NCBI GenBank assembly: GCA_016703325.1
Contig: JADJCH010000030.1
Location: forward strand, 1-64,000
Reading direction: 5' to 3'
Length of the DNA stretch: 64,000 nucleotides
From: Burkholderiales bacterium
Lineage (GTDB): Bacteria; Pseudomonadota; Gammaproteobacteria; Burkholderiales; Burkholderiaceae_C
Shown here: positions 44,607 to 53,511 of the stretch, piece by piece
Layout: each line of letters starts with the position of its first letter
Position numbering within the stretch: position 1 is the first letter of the stretch
Notes under the pieces: model-generated
Databases searched by the model: none
Told to the model about the DNA's origin: nothing
The model's input: the letters and a program-made list of their open reading frames with translations, nothing else
Program-made: the position numbers and the translations under genes

Positions 44607-44934
44607 CCACCAGCAGGCGATCACCCTCGCAGCGCACCTGCCAGGCCCGCACCGACTGTTCCGGTGCCTCCAGGCATTCGCCGGTGGCCAGGTCGAAATG
44701 GTTCTTGTACATCGGCGAGGCCACCACGATGCGTTCCCCCAGGTTGCCCACCAGCCCCCGCGCAAGAATGCTGGCGCCGGACTTGGGGTCGATGTTGTCG
44801 ATGGCGTAGAAGCGGTCTCTGCCGACGCGGAAGACGGCCACATGGCGGTCTTCCACCCGGGCGCACACACCTGTGTTGGGCAGGATGGCATCGGCCGCGC
44901 AGACGGCGGTCCAGTTCAAGGTATCGGTGGTCAT
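44599..44934 (-). CDS. nirD: Assimilatory nitrite reductase small subunit
   Basis: NirD is the 111-residue small partner of NirB. It has a Rieske-like fold that usually lacks the Cys/His cluster ligands, and this copy also lacks them. Conserved phrases are GVCARVEDRHVAVFRV, FYAIDNIDPKSGASILARG and VASPMYKNHFDL. It lies 34 bases after nirB on the same strand, so the two subunits are cotranscribed. Cytoplasmic, needed with NirB for NADH-dependent nitrite reduction to ammonium. Confidence 0.95.
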   Translation of the reverse strand: MTTDTLNWTAVCAADAILPNTGVCARVEDRHVAVFRVGRDRFYAIDNIDPKSGASILARGLVGNLGERIVVASPMYKNHFDLATGECLEAPEQSVRAWQVRCEGDRLLVAC

Positions 44935-44968
44935 GGCAGTGAGGTCCTTGGACGCAGGTCGGGTCGAT

Positions 44969-47491
44969 TCAGCTCGGCTGCAGGTCTGTGGCGCGTTCTT
45001 CCGGCAGCGCGGGTCGGATCTGGCCGCGCTCCTTCACGAAGACGATGCGCTCGTCGGCCACGTCGCTGTTGACGAAGCTGCGGAAGCGCCGGCGCACCTC
45101 CGGCGTGGTCACCGCGGTCTTCCATTCGCACTGGTAGTGGTCCACGACGTGCTGCATCTGCGCCTCCAGCTCGGCGGCCAGGTCCAGCTTGTCGTCGATC
45201 AACACCTCCTTCAGGTATCCCAGGCCACCTTCCAGGTTTTCGCGCCAGGTGCTGGTGCGCTGCAGGCGATCCGCGGTGCGCACGTAGAACATCAGGAAGC
45301 GATCGATCAGCTGGATCAGCCGTTCCTTGCTCAGGTCGCTGGCGATCAGCTCGGCGTGGCGCGGCTTCATGCCGCCGTTGCCGCAGACGTAGAGGTTCCA
45401 GCCCTTGTCGGTGGCGATCACGCCCACGTCCTTGCCCTGCGCCTCGGCGCACTCGCGGGTGCAGCCGGACACGCCGAACTTGATCTTGTGCGGCGCGCGC
45501 AGGCCCTTGTAGCGGTTCTCCAGCTCCACGGCCAGGCCCACCGAGTTGTCCACGCCATAGCGGCACCAGGTCGAACCGACGCAGGACTTCACCGTGCGCA
45601 GCGACTTGCCGTAGGCGTGGCCGCTCTCGAAGCCGGCGGCGATCAGCTCCTCCCAGATCAGCGGCAGCTGCTCGACGCGGGCACCGAACAGGTCCACCCG
45701 CGCACCGCCGGTCATCTTGGTGTACAGGCCGTACTTCTTGGCCACCTGGCCCACGGCGATCAGTCCGTCGGGCGTGACCTCGCCGCCGGGCATGCGCGGC
45801 ACCACCGAGTAGCTGCCGTCCTTCTGGATGTTGCCCAGGTAGTAGTCGTTGCTGTCCTGCAGAGCGGCCAGCTCGGGCTTGAGGACGAAGTCGTTCCAGC
45901 AGGAGGCCAGTACGGATGCGGCCGCGGGCTTGCAGATGTCGCAGCCCAGACCCTTGCCGTGTTTGGCCAGCAGTTCGTCGAAGGTCTTGATCCGGCCGAC
46001 GCGGATCAGGTGGTAGAGCTCCTGGCGCGAATAGGCGAAGTGCTCGCAGAGGTGGTTGTTGACCGCCAGGCCGCGCTTGGCCATCTCTGCCTTCATGATC
46101 TGCGTGACCAGCGGCACGCAGCCGCCGCAGGTGGCGCCCGCCTGGGTGCAGGCCTTGAGCTGGCCGATGGTGGTGCAGCCCTCGCCCACCGCCGCGGCGA
46201 TCCGGCCCTTGCTGACGTTGTTGCAGGAGCAGATCTGCGCGCTGTCGGGCAGGGCATCGGCCCCCAGGCCGGGCTTGGCCTTGCCGTCGCTGGAGGGCAG
46301 GATCAGGAACTCCGGGTCCTCCGGCAGGGCAATGCCGTTGAGCGCCATCTGCAGCAGGGTGCCGTATTCGGCTGCGTCACCGATCAGCACCGCACCGATC
46401 AGCTGCTTGCCGTCCGGGCTGACGACGATCTTCTTGTAGATCCGGCGGAGCTCGTCGGTGTAGCTGAAGGTCTTGCAGCGCGGCGTCTTGCCGTGGGCGT
46501 CGCCGATCGAGGCCACGTCCACCCCCATCAGCTTGAGCTTGGTGCTCATGTCTGCACCCAGGAACTGTGCATCGGCCTGCCCGGCGATGTGCCGGGCCGC
46601 CACCCGAGCCATGTCGTAGCCGGGCGCCACCAGGCCGAAGGTCTGGTCGTTCCAGCTGGCGCACTCACCGATGGCGTAGACGTCGTGGTCGGCGGTACGG
46701 CAGTGGTGGTCGATCACTGCTCCGCCGCGCGGGCCGATGGCCAGCGCGCACTGCCTGGCCAGTTCATCGCGCGGGCGGATGCCGGCCGAGAACACGATCA
46801 TGTCGGTTTCCAGCCAGCTGCCGTCGGCAAAAACCATGCGGTGGTACGCCGAGGCGCCGTCGGTGATCTTGACGGTCTCGCAGCTGGTGTGCACCTGCAC
46901 CCCCAGCGCCTCGATCCTGCTGCGCAGGACCTTGCCCCCGGCCTCGTCGATCTGCACGGCCATCAGCCGCGGCGCGAACTCCACCACGTGGGTCTCCAGA
47001 CCCATGTCGCGCAGCGCCTTGGCGCACTCCAGGCCGAGCAGCCCCCCGCCGATGACCACGCCGCGCCGACTGCGGGCGCCGCGGGCCTTCATCGCCTCCA
47101 GATCCTCGATGGTGCGGTAAACGAAGATGTCGTCGCGGTCGCGCCCCGGCACCGAAGGCACAAAAGGGTAGGAGCCGGTGGCCAGCACCAGTTTGTCGTA
47201 GGCCAGCACTTCGCCGTCCACCGTCGTCACGGTGTTGCGACGCCGTTCAATGGCCGCGGCGCGCGACTTCAGCCGCAGCGAATAGCCGGTTCGCTCAAAA
47301 AAACCGGGCTCGACCAGCGAAAGGTCGGCTGCGGTTTTGCCCGAGAAAAACTCGGACAGATGCACCCGGTCGTAGGCAGGCCGGGGCTCCTCGCAGAGCA
47401 CGGTGACCTCGGCGCCGGTGACACCGGCTTCGACGAGAGACTCAAGGAACTTATGGCCCACCATGCCGTGGCCGACGAGAACGATCTTCAT
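44969..47491 (-). CDS. nirB: NADH-dependent assimilatory nitrite reductase large subunit
   Basis: The 840-residue enzyme reduces nitrite to ammonium using NADH, FAD, [2Fe-2S], siroheme and [4Fe-4S]. Its start IVLVGHGMVGHKFLESL and VVIGGGLLGLECAKAL are the FAD and NAD sites. The BFD-like [2Fe-2S] domain has CSCNNVSKGR and ACTQAGATCGGC. The siroheme/[4Fe-4S] ligands lie in CVGSTWCRYG and SGCTRECAE, giving the C-X5-C and C-X3-C pairs of the family. Length is typical. It is the first gene of nirB-nirD-nasR and uses the sigma-54 promoter at 47699-47715 with a 198-base leader. Confidence 0.96.
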   Translation of the reverse strand: MKIVLVGHGMVGHKFLESLVEAGVTGAEVTVLCEEPRPAYDRVHLSEFFSGKTAADLSLVEPGFFERTGYSLRLKSRAAAIERRRNTVTTVDGEVLAYDKLVLATGSYPFVPSVPGRDRDDIFVYRTIEDLEAMKARGARSRRGVVIGGGLLGLECAKALRDMGLETHVVEFAPRLMAVQIDEAGGKVLRSRIEALGVQVHTSCETVKITDGASAYHRMVFADGSWLETDMIVFSAGIRPRDELARQCALAIGPRGGAVIDHHCRTADHDVYAIGECASWNDQTFGLVAPGYDMARVAARHIAGQADAQFLGADMSTKLKLMGVDVASIGDAHGKTPRCKTFSYTDELRRIYKKIVVSPDGKQLIGAVLIGDAAEYGTLLQMALNGIALPEDPEFLILPSSDGKAKPGLGADALPDSAQICSCNNVSKGRIAAAVGEGCTTIGQLKACTQAGATCGGCVPLVTQIMKAEMAKRGLAVNNHLCEHFAYSRQELYHLIRVGRIKTFDELLAKHGKGLGCDICKPAAASVLASCWNDFVLKPELAALQDSNDYYLGNIQKDGSYSVVPRMPGGEVTPDGLIAVGQVAKKYGLYTKMTGGARVDLFGARVEQLPLIWEELIAAGFESGHAYGKSLRTVKSCVGSTWCRYGVDNSVGLAVELENRYKGLRAPHKIKFGVSGCTRECAEAQGKDVGVIATDKGWNLYVCGNGGMKPRHAELIASDLSKERLIQLIDRFLMFYVRTADRLQRTSTWRENLEGGLGYLKEVLIDDKLDLAAELEAQMQHVVDHYQCEWKTAVTTPEVRRRFRSFVNSDVADERIVFVKERGQIRPALPEERATDLQPS

Positions 47492-47577
47492 GCTGATCCT
47501 GCGATCCTGGATTGGGGCGGACCTGGGACCACGCGTCAGCGCAGCACCCGTCGGGCCACCCGGTCTGCCGCAGCGCC

Positions 47578-47649
47578 CACTTGCGCAGGCACCTGCAGAC
47601 AGACGCAAGTGAATGGAATGCGAATGAACAACTCCGCCATCTTCAGCGG
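47578..47649 (-). promoter_or_regulatory. Hairpins in the nirB leader
   Basis: Two structures lie in the 198-base nirB leader. Near its 5' side CCGCT and GGCGG (47649-47634) enclose the six-base loop GAAGAT. Further down, CACTTGCG and CGCAAGTG (47611-47578) form a perfect eight-base stem around 18 bases. Neither has the A1 loop position expected of an ANTAR target, so regulation of nirB by antitermination is not clearly supported here. Confidence 0.35.
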
Positions 47650-47698
47650 GGGTCTTGGTCGCTGTTCCAGCAGCCATACCGAAACGACAACCAGAGTT

Positions 47699-47715
47699 AA
47701 GCAAACGCCGTTCCA
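47699..47715 (-). promoter_or_regulatory. Sigma-54 (-24/-12) promoter of nirB
   Basis: The minus strand reads TGGAACGGCGTTTGCTT, with GG and GC separated by ten bases and a perfect TTGCT -12 part. The third consensus position (C) is replaced by A. Transcription should start near 47689. Confidence 0.72.
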
Positions 47716-47968
47716 GGCCTGATCGGCATCAAGGTATCCAGGCATGGACGCCCGCCGGCAGCGTCTCCTCCCACCCCAGAGCCTGAAAACGGGCTGGAGG
47801 CGGTTCCGTCAGGCACCGGTTCGGCGCAGAGCTCACCGCCTTGGTGCGTGCACGCCTTGCACCTGCGCGCTTGCGAACTCTCGCGCGGCTGAGGCGGCCC
47901 CAGCCTTGCGGGTTCCGATAGAGTGCAGGCTCGCCAGCGATCCCTCCACCACCTCCATCGCATCTCCC
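47716..47968. other. Intergenic region between nirB promoter and the unknown gene
   Basis: Nothing coding is recognised in this 253-base stretch. An in-frame extension of the next gene runs through it from 47744 with arginine-rich, non-homologous sequence and is probably not translated. It would hold activator sites for nirB and a promoter for the gene at 47969, but no clear element was found. Confidence 0.3.
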
Positions 47969-48790
47969 ATGAGTCGCCTGCACAGCGAATGCCGCCGCCT
48001 CTACCTGCTGGCGCAAGCTTCCAGCGCCGCAACAGGTGTCGCAGATGCCTGGGTGAACGCCGACGCTCAGACCCGCACCCTGATGCTGCAAATGGACGGA
48101 ACCGGCGGTTGGCCCGCGCTGGGGGGGCTTTGGCGCGCCGTGCAGGAGACGCTGGAACTGCCCGCCCCGGCCATTGCGGTGTCAGGCAGGGAAGGGATGC
48201 AGCTGTGGTTCTCGCTGGCAGAACCCCTGCCGCTGCCGCTGGCCCGCGCCTTCCTGGCCGGACTGCGGCGTCGCTTTCTGGCCGATGTCCGATCGCAGCG
48301 GCTGCAGCAATGGCCGCCGGAGCAGGAGAACATCGCTCCAGGCCCACCGCCCCAGGTGCCGGCCCGCTGCAGCCCCAGTCCAGATTCAGGCGAGAACCAG
48401 GCCGATGGCGAGCGCTGGTCCGCCTTTGTCGCCGCCGATCTGGCGCCGATGTTCGATGACGAGCCCTGGCTGGAGCTGGCGCCGAACCCGGATGGCCAGG
48501 CCGAGCTGCTGGCCCGGCTGCGCAGCATTCCGCTGGCCGACGTCCGGCGCTGCCTGGCGCTCTGGGAGTCTGAGGCGGCCACCGCTCAGCCGCCTGCGGC
48601 CATGGCTGCGTCTGCAGCGCAGCCTTCGGCGCCGGTGGAATGGGCGTCCACCCACAACCCCGCCCACAACCCTTCCAGCGCCAGCGATCCGCGCCAGTTC
48701 CTGCAGGAGGTGATGACCGATCCCCAGGTGCCGCTGGCCCTGCGCATCGAGGCCGCACGCGCCCTGTTGTCCCCTTACCCCAACCGCTGA
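47969..48790 (+). CDS. Unrecognised protein (hypothetical)
   Basis: I do not recognise this 273-residue protein. It starts MSRLHSECRRLYLL and has an N-terminal domain with alternating strand-like and helical parts (TLMLQMDGTGGWPALGGLW; AIAVSGREGMQLWFSLAEPL; RAFLAGLRRRFLADV), then a Pro/Ser-rich linker, a second conserved-looking segment (LAPMFDDEPWLELAPNPDGQAELL) and a C-terminal helix (MTDPQVPLALRIEAARALL). No membrane segment or signal peptide is visible. It ends 18 bases before the glutathione peroxidase gene and may be cotranscribed with it. The ATG at 47969 is preferred because the upstream part looks non-coding. Confidence 0.7.
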   Translation: MSRLHSECRRLYLLAQASSAATGVADAWVNADAQTRTLMLQMDGTGGWPALGGLWRAVQETLELPAPAIAVSGREGMQLWFSLAEPLPLPLARAFLAGLRRRFLADVRSQRLQQWPPEQENIAPGPPPQVPARCSPSPDSGENQADGERWSAFVAADLAPMFDDEPWLELAPNPDGQAELLARLRSIPLADVRRCLALWESEAATAQPPAAMAASAAQPSAPVEWASTHNPAHNPSSASDPRQFLQEVMTDPQVPLALRIEAARALLSPYPNR

Positions 48791-48808
48791 CCCGTTGAAG
48801 GACTCCCC

Positions 48809-49294
48809 ATGAACCTGGACCAGATCGACGTCTCCCGCATCGACGGGCGCTGCCACCCGATGGCCGAATTCGCCGGCAAGACCTTGCTGGTGGTCAACGT
48901 GGCCAGCCGCTGCGGCTTCACGTCACAGTACGCCGGGCTGGAGGAGTTGCAGCGCCGCTACGCCGACCGCGGGCTGGTGGTGCTGGGTTTTCCCTGCGAC
49001 CAGTTCGGCCACCAGGAGCCGGGAGACGAGGCAGAGATTCAGGCCTTCTGCAGCCTGACCTACGACGTCAGCTTCCCGATGTTCCGCAAGGTCGAGGTCA
49101 ACGGCAGCGGCACCCATGCGCTGTTCGGCTGGCTCAAGGAGGCCGCCCCCGGCCTGCTGGGCAGCGAAGGGATCAAGTGGAACTTCACCAAGTTCCTGGT
49201 GTCGGCAGACCGTCGCAAGGTCAAGCGGTATGCCCCGGCCACCCCGCCGCAGGCCTTGGAAGCCGACCTGGAGGCGCTGCTGCCCCAGGGCTGA
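48809..49294 (+). CDS. Glutathione peroxidase family protein
   Basis: The 161-residue protein reduces peroxides with thiols (glutathione or thioredoxin). The peroxidatic residue is Cys35 in VNVASRCGFTSQY, where animal enzymes have selenocysteine. The conserved glutamine and tryptophan sites are seen in GFPCDQFG and WNFTKFLV. Length is typical of bacterial cytosolic members. The cysteine at GFPCDQ could act as resolving residue, so thioredoxin-linked function is plausible. It is separated from the convergent lipoprotein gene by a hairpin at 49305-49321. Confidence 0.93.
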   Translation: MNLDQIDVSRIDGRCHPMAEFAGKTLLVVNVASRCGFTSQYAGLEELQRRYADRGLVVLGFPCDQFGHQEPGDEAEIQAFCSLTYDVSFPMFRKVEVNGSGTHALFGWLKEAAPGLLGSEGIKWNFTKFLVSADRRKVKRYAPATPPQALEADLEALLPQG

Positions 49295-49304
49295 AAAGCC
49301 TGGA

Positions 49305-49321
49305 CAGCGCGGGTTGCGCTG
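49305..49321. terminator. Hairpin between convergent genes
   Basis: CAGCGC (49305-49310) pairs with GCGCTG (49316-49321) around GGGTT. It lies in the 34-base gap between the peroxidase gene and the convergent lipoprotein gene, the usual place for a shared terminator. No T run is present. Confidence 0.5.
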
Positions 49322-49328
49322 CCAGCGG

Positions 49329-50459
49329 TCAGGCGATGCGGGCGTAGCGCCCGTCGCGGATCTCGGTGAAGAAGACCTTGCGTGGGGTGTCTCCGTTCGC
49401 ATCGAAGGCGATGGTCTGTTGCAGGCCCTGGTAGGGGCCATTGGCCAGCACCGCCGCCTTGATCGACTGCCCGCTGCTGCGCCGCGACAGGGCGGTCAGC
49501 AGCACCGTGGCCGCGTCGTGGGCCGACACGGAGCTGTAACCCGGCTTGCGCTGGAAGCGTCTGAAGTAGGCCTCATGGAACTCGCGGAAACGCGCTGAAC
49601 CGTCGTCGCGGTCGAAGTTCTGCACGATCAGCAGCCCCTCCACCACCGCCCCGCCCAGCTCGATCAGCTGCTCCGTGGCCGCCCATTCGGAGGCGGCGAT
49701 CGGCAGCCGCGGCGCCTGCTTGCGTGCCTGCTGCGCCAGGTGCGCCACGTCCAGCGCACCGGAGATGAACAACAAGCCGTCCGGCCGCCCGATGAGCATG
49801 CGCCGCACCACGCCGGCAAAGTCGGCTTCCGCCGCGGATTCGTAGGGCACCTCCACAGCCAGCGTGTGACCCGATTGGGTCACCGCAGCCCGGAACTCCT
49901 TCAACCAGCTCTCGGAGAAGTTGCGATTGCGCGTGTCGAAGGCCACCGCCACCCGTTTCTGTCCGCGGGAGATCAGCACCCGGGCGTAGTCCTGTGCGTT
50001 GTCGCGGGTGGTGCGGTTGATGCGGAACAGGTGGTCGTCCTGCCCGAAGAAGTCCATGGATGTGATGGTGGGGCTGATCTCGAAGAGGCCCGCAGCGCCG
50101 GTGATCGGCACGATCACCTTGGCCATGCCGCTGGTGAAGGGGCCGATCACCGCCTCCACTCCCGCTGCGACCAGGTCCTGCGCAGACCGGGCGGCGATCT
50201 CGGCGTTTTGCGCATCGTCGCGGGAAATCAGGTCCACCAGGCGGCCCTGCGCGCCGCCGGCCCGGTTGAAGGCCTCGACCGCCAGGATCACGCCGTTCTG
50301 GCCGGACTGGCCGTTGTCGGAGTTGCGGTCGGTCAGCCCACCGATGAAGCCGATGCGCAGCGGTGCCGGCGGGCTGCAGCCGGTCAGGCCGGCCGCGGAG
50401 CCCCCCAGACAGGCCGCGGCGGCCCACCATTCCCGTCGATTCATTTTCAGTTCAGGCAT
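49329..50459 (-). CDS. Periplasmic-binding lipoprotein of the branched-chain amino acid/amide type
   Basis: The 376-residue protein is a Peripla_BP_6-type substrate-binding protein (LivJ/UrtA family). Residues 1-26 form a signal with an RR pair (NRREWW) and a lipobox LTGC, so it should be a lipoprotein. Domain phrases include LRIGFIGGLTDRNSDNGQSGQNGVILAVEAFN, VIGPFTSGMAKVIVP and KPGYSSVSAHDAA. Start 50459 is preferred because GGAGAG lies eight bases upstream; 50483 or 50444 are alternatives. No ABC permease or ATPase is encoded next to it. It is divergent from a large histidine kinase with a periplasmic sensor, so it may act as a co-sensor. Confidence 0.82.
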   Translation of the reverse strand: MPELKMNRREWWAAAACLGGSAAGLTGCSPPAPLRIGFIGGLTDRNSDNGQSGQNGVILAVEAFNRAGGAQGRLVDLISRDDAQNAEIAARSAQDLVAAGVEAVIGPFTSGMAKVIVPITGAAGLFEISPTITSMDFFGQDDHLFRINRTTRDNAQDYARVLISRGQKRVAVAFDTRNRNFSESWLKEFRAAVTQSGHTLAVEVPYESAAEADFAGVVRRMLIGRPDGLLFISGALDVAHLAQQARKQAPRLPIAASEWAATEQLIELGGAVVEGLLIVQNFDRDDGSARFREFHEAYFRRFQRKPGYSSVSAHDAATVLLTALSRRSSGQSIKAAVLANGPYQGLQQTIAFDANGDTPRKVFFTEIRDGRYARIA

Positions 50460-50553
50460 TTCGGTCACTCTCCGCATCTTCATTGCCGCTTGTCTGGCGC
50501 CGCAGCGCCTCGGTCAGCTTAAGGACCTCGGGTGCGAACCGATAACCCGATGA

Positions 50554-53511
50554 ATGCCGGAAAACCAGCCCTTCTGCCCTGCCCTGCCACTGGCCCCGCC
50601 GTCGCGCATCCAGCAGGCAAACGAAGCAGGACAAAACAGTGCCCTCTCCAGGTTGGCGCATCGCTGGCGTGCGGGCCGCGGCCCGTCCCTGCGCACCCGC
50701 CTGATGGCCCTGGGCCTGATGCCGCTGCTGCTGGCCTTGCCCCTGTTGATGCTGGTGCTGGGGGTGATCGGCGGCCACTTTGCACAGGATTTGCTGGAGG
50801 GCAACCTGCGCAGCCACCTTGCCGCGGCGGAGAACTACCTGGAGCAGCAGCGCAGCCAGACCGGCATCCGCCTGGCCCAACTGGCCCGTGCCCAGCGTCT
50901 GGTGCAACTCAACGACACGGCCGCCCCTCGCGAAGAGATCGACCGCCACCTGCGCACCGCAGCAGAAGGCGCAGGCCTGGACTACCTGGTGCTGGCCCGC
51001 TCCGATGGACATGTGCTGGGCTCCAGCAGCGCTCAGCCTGCCCACCCGGTGCTGCCGCCCAGCGCGGTGATCCGCCAGGCATCGATCGGCGTGGCCAGCG
51101 CCGGGTTTGAGCGCTTTGAACGCACCCAACTGGCGGCCCTCCTTCCGCCGCTGGCCGAACCCTCCGGCACACCGGCGGAAACACCGAGCGCATCGGGGCC
51201 CCGGGGCAACGCACCCGTGCTGCTGATCCATGCCGCCGCCCACCTGCCGCTGTCGGTGCGGGGTGCGGATGCGGTGCTGGTGGGAGGCATCGTGCTCAAC
51301 CACAACAGCGCCCTGATCGAACACCTGCGCGAGATCATCTATCCGGTGGGCAGCCTGCCTGGCAATGCGGAGGGCATGACCGCCCTGTACGTCGGCGGCG
51401 ACAGCATCACCGCCAGCCGCCAGCGGTTGCAGGGCCAGCACAGCAGCGCGATCTCTGCCCCGCAGCAGGCAGTGGCCGGCGTGCTGCAGACGGACAAGCG
51501 CTGGTTGGGCGAACAGTGGTTGGCCGGCACACGCTACCTCGCCGGCTTTCAGCGCATCACCGACACCGGCGGGCAGACCATCGGCATGCTCGGAGTGGGA
51601 TTTCCGGACGCCCCGTACCGCCGCCTGTTCTGGTGGTTGCTGACCAGCGTGGCCGCGCTGTTCGCACTGACCATGCTGGCCATCTCCACCCTGGTCCTGC
51701 GCGCCGGGAAGGAGTTGACCCAGCGGCTGCGGCACATCAGCGACACCATGACGCTGGTGCAATCCGGCAACCGCCAGGTGCGCTGCGGCCCGCCCCTGCG
51801 CGAAGACGAACTGGGCGAACTGGCCCGGCACTTCGACGAACTGCTGCAGACCCTGTGCGACCAGGATGCCCGCCAGCTGGCAGCCCAGGCCGCGCTCACG
51901 GAAGAAGCCCAGCGCAGCCGCGCCCTCTTCGAGCACGCCAATGACGGCATCCTGCTGCTCTCACCTCATGGCCGGGTGCTGGAGGCCAACCCCAAGGCGG
52001 CCGCGATGCTCGGCTGCAGCGTCGAGGACCTGCAGCAGCAGCGCATGCAGGACTGGGACATCAACCTCACCCGCAGCGACATCGAACAGCTGCTGGAGCA
52101 TGTGGGGCCCGAAGGCCAGCTCTTCGAGACCCGCCACCAGCGCCGCGACGGCAGCAGCTACGACGCCGAGGTGTCCGTCAGCCGGGTGCAGTGGGGTGAC
52201 CGGGGGCTGATCTTCCTGCTGCAGCGCGACATCTCCCAACGCAAGGCCGTGGAGTCCGAACTGCTGCGCTACCGCCTGTCGCTCGAGAGCCAGGTGGACG
52301 AACGCACCCAGGCGCTCAACGATCGCAACGAGCAGCTCGACACCATCTTTTCTCTCAGTCCGGATGGATTTGTCTCATTTGACGACCAGCGCCGGGTGCG
52401 CTTTGCCAACGATGCCTTCTTTCGCCTCACCGGGTTGACGATGCCGCAGGTGACAGGACTGGCGGAATCGGACCTGTCCACCCTGCTGGTCGGTCGCAGC
52501 CGCCCCGGCCGGCCCTTCCCGGGGCTGGCACGCCTGCGCCGCCTGCAGGCCGACACCACCGGCCTGGACCGGGGAGGCCCGTCCCCTGCAGAGCTGCTGG
52601 AGGCCACCCGCCGCCGCCGGGACCTGTTCGAACTGGACAGCCCCCGCCACCGGGTGGTGGAGGCGGGCCTGCGCCTGTCCCAGGCCGCCCATGTGTCCCA
52701 GGTGCTCTACCTGCGTGACGTGACCCACGAGACGGAGGTGGACCGCATGAAGAGCGAGTTCCTCTCCACCGCCGCCCACGAACTGCGCACGCCGATGACC
52801 AGCATCTACGGCTTCGTGCAGCTGCTGACGCTGCGCCGCATGGACGAGTCCCGCACCCGGGACCTGCTGGGCACCATCGCCCGGCAGTCCGGGCTGATGA
52901 TCGAGATCATCAACCAGTTGCTCGACCTGGCACGCATCGAATCGCGCCGAGGACAGGACTTCCGTCGCGAGCCGCACGCCCTCGCCGACCTGGTGCGCGC
53001 AGTGCTGGAGGGCTACCGGCTGCCACCCGGCCGGGAACCCGCACAGGTGCAGTCCGACCTCCAGCTTCCCGATGTGATCGGTGACGGTCAGAAGCTGCAA
53101 CAGGCCCTGCTGAACATCATTGCCAACGCCTACAAGTACTCCCCCGCAGGCGGGCCGGTGAACATAGCCCTCCTGCAGCGCTGCGACGACGACGGTCGCA
53201 ACCAGATCGGCGTGGCAGTGAGCGACACCGGCATCGGCATGACGGCCGAACAGCTGACCCATGTCTGCGAACGGTTCTACCGCGCGGACAGCTCCGGGAA
53301 CATTCCCGGCACCGGCCTGGGCATGGCCATCGTGAAGGAAATCATCGACCTGCACAGCGGGGAACTGCACCTGCAGAGCCAACCCGGTGCGGGCAGCACC
53401 GTCACGCTCTGGTTGCCCGCAGCGATTCAGGGCACCGAGCCGCTCCCACAGCGCCGCCTGCCGGCGCATGGCCGCATCGCCGGACGGCGCCCAGATCACG
53501 AGCAGACATGA
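50554..53511 (+). CDS. dCache - HAMP - PAS - PAS sensor histidine kinase
   Basis: This 985-residue kinase has a first membrane helix at about 50-74 (LMPLLLALPLLMLVLGVIGG), a periplasmic double-Cache-like domain (about 75-350), a second helix (about 352-378) and a HAMP linker. Two PAS domains follow (about 455-565 and 600-730). The phospho-acceptor histidine lies in STAAHELRTPM, and the ATPase has NIIANAYKYS, DTGIGM and GTGLGMAIV. A regulator gene is not adjacent. The divergent periplasmic-binding lipoprotein could present a ligand to the sensor domain. The first 45 residues before the helix are polar and might not all be translated. Confidence 0.88.
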   Translation: MPENQPFCPALPLAPPSRIQQANEAGQNSALSRLAHRWRAGRGPSLRTRLMALGLMPLLLALPLLMLVLGVIGGHFAQDLLEGNLRSHLAAAENYLEQQRSQTGIRLAQLARAQRLVQLNDTAAPREEIDRHLRTAAEGAGLDYLVLARSDGHVLGSSSAQPAHPVLPPSAVIRQASIGVASAGFERFERTQLAALLPPLAEPSGTPAETPSASGPRGNAPVLLIHAAAHLPLSVRGADAVLVGGIVLNHNSALIEHLREIIYPVGSLPGNAEGMTALYVGGDSITASRQRLQGQHSSAISAPQQAVAGVLQTDKRWLGEQWLAGTRYLAGFQRITDTGGQTIGMLGVGFPDAPYRRLFWWLLTSVAALFALTMLAISTLVLRAGKELTQRLRHISDTMTLVQSGNRQVRCGPPLREDELGELARHFDELLQTLCDQDARQLAAQAALTEEAQRSRALFEHANDGILLLSPHGRVLEANPKAAAMLGCSVEDLQQQRMQDWDINLTRSDIEQLLEHVGPEGQLFETRHQRRDGSSYDAEVSVSRVQWGDRGLIFLLQRDISQRKAVESELLRYRLSLESQVDERTQALNDRNEQLDTIFSLSPDGFVSFDDQRRVRFANDAFFRLTGLTMPQVTGLAESDLSTLLVGRSRPGRPFPGLARLRRLQADTTGLDRGGPSPAELLEATRRRRDLFELDSPRHRVVEAGLRLSQAAHVSQVLYLRDVTHETEVDRMKSEFLSTAAHELRTPMTSIYGFVQLLTLRRMDESRTRDLLGTIARQSGLMIEIINQLLDLARIESRRGQDFRREPHALADLVRAVLEGYRLPPGREPAQVQSDLQLPDVIGDGQKLQQALLNIIANAYKYSPAGGPVNIALLQRCDDDGRNQIGVAVSDTGIGMTAEQLTHVCERFYRADSSGNIPGTGLGMAIVKEIIDLHSGELHLQSQPGAGSTVTLWLPAAIQGTEPLPQRRLPAHGRIAGRRPDHEQT

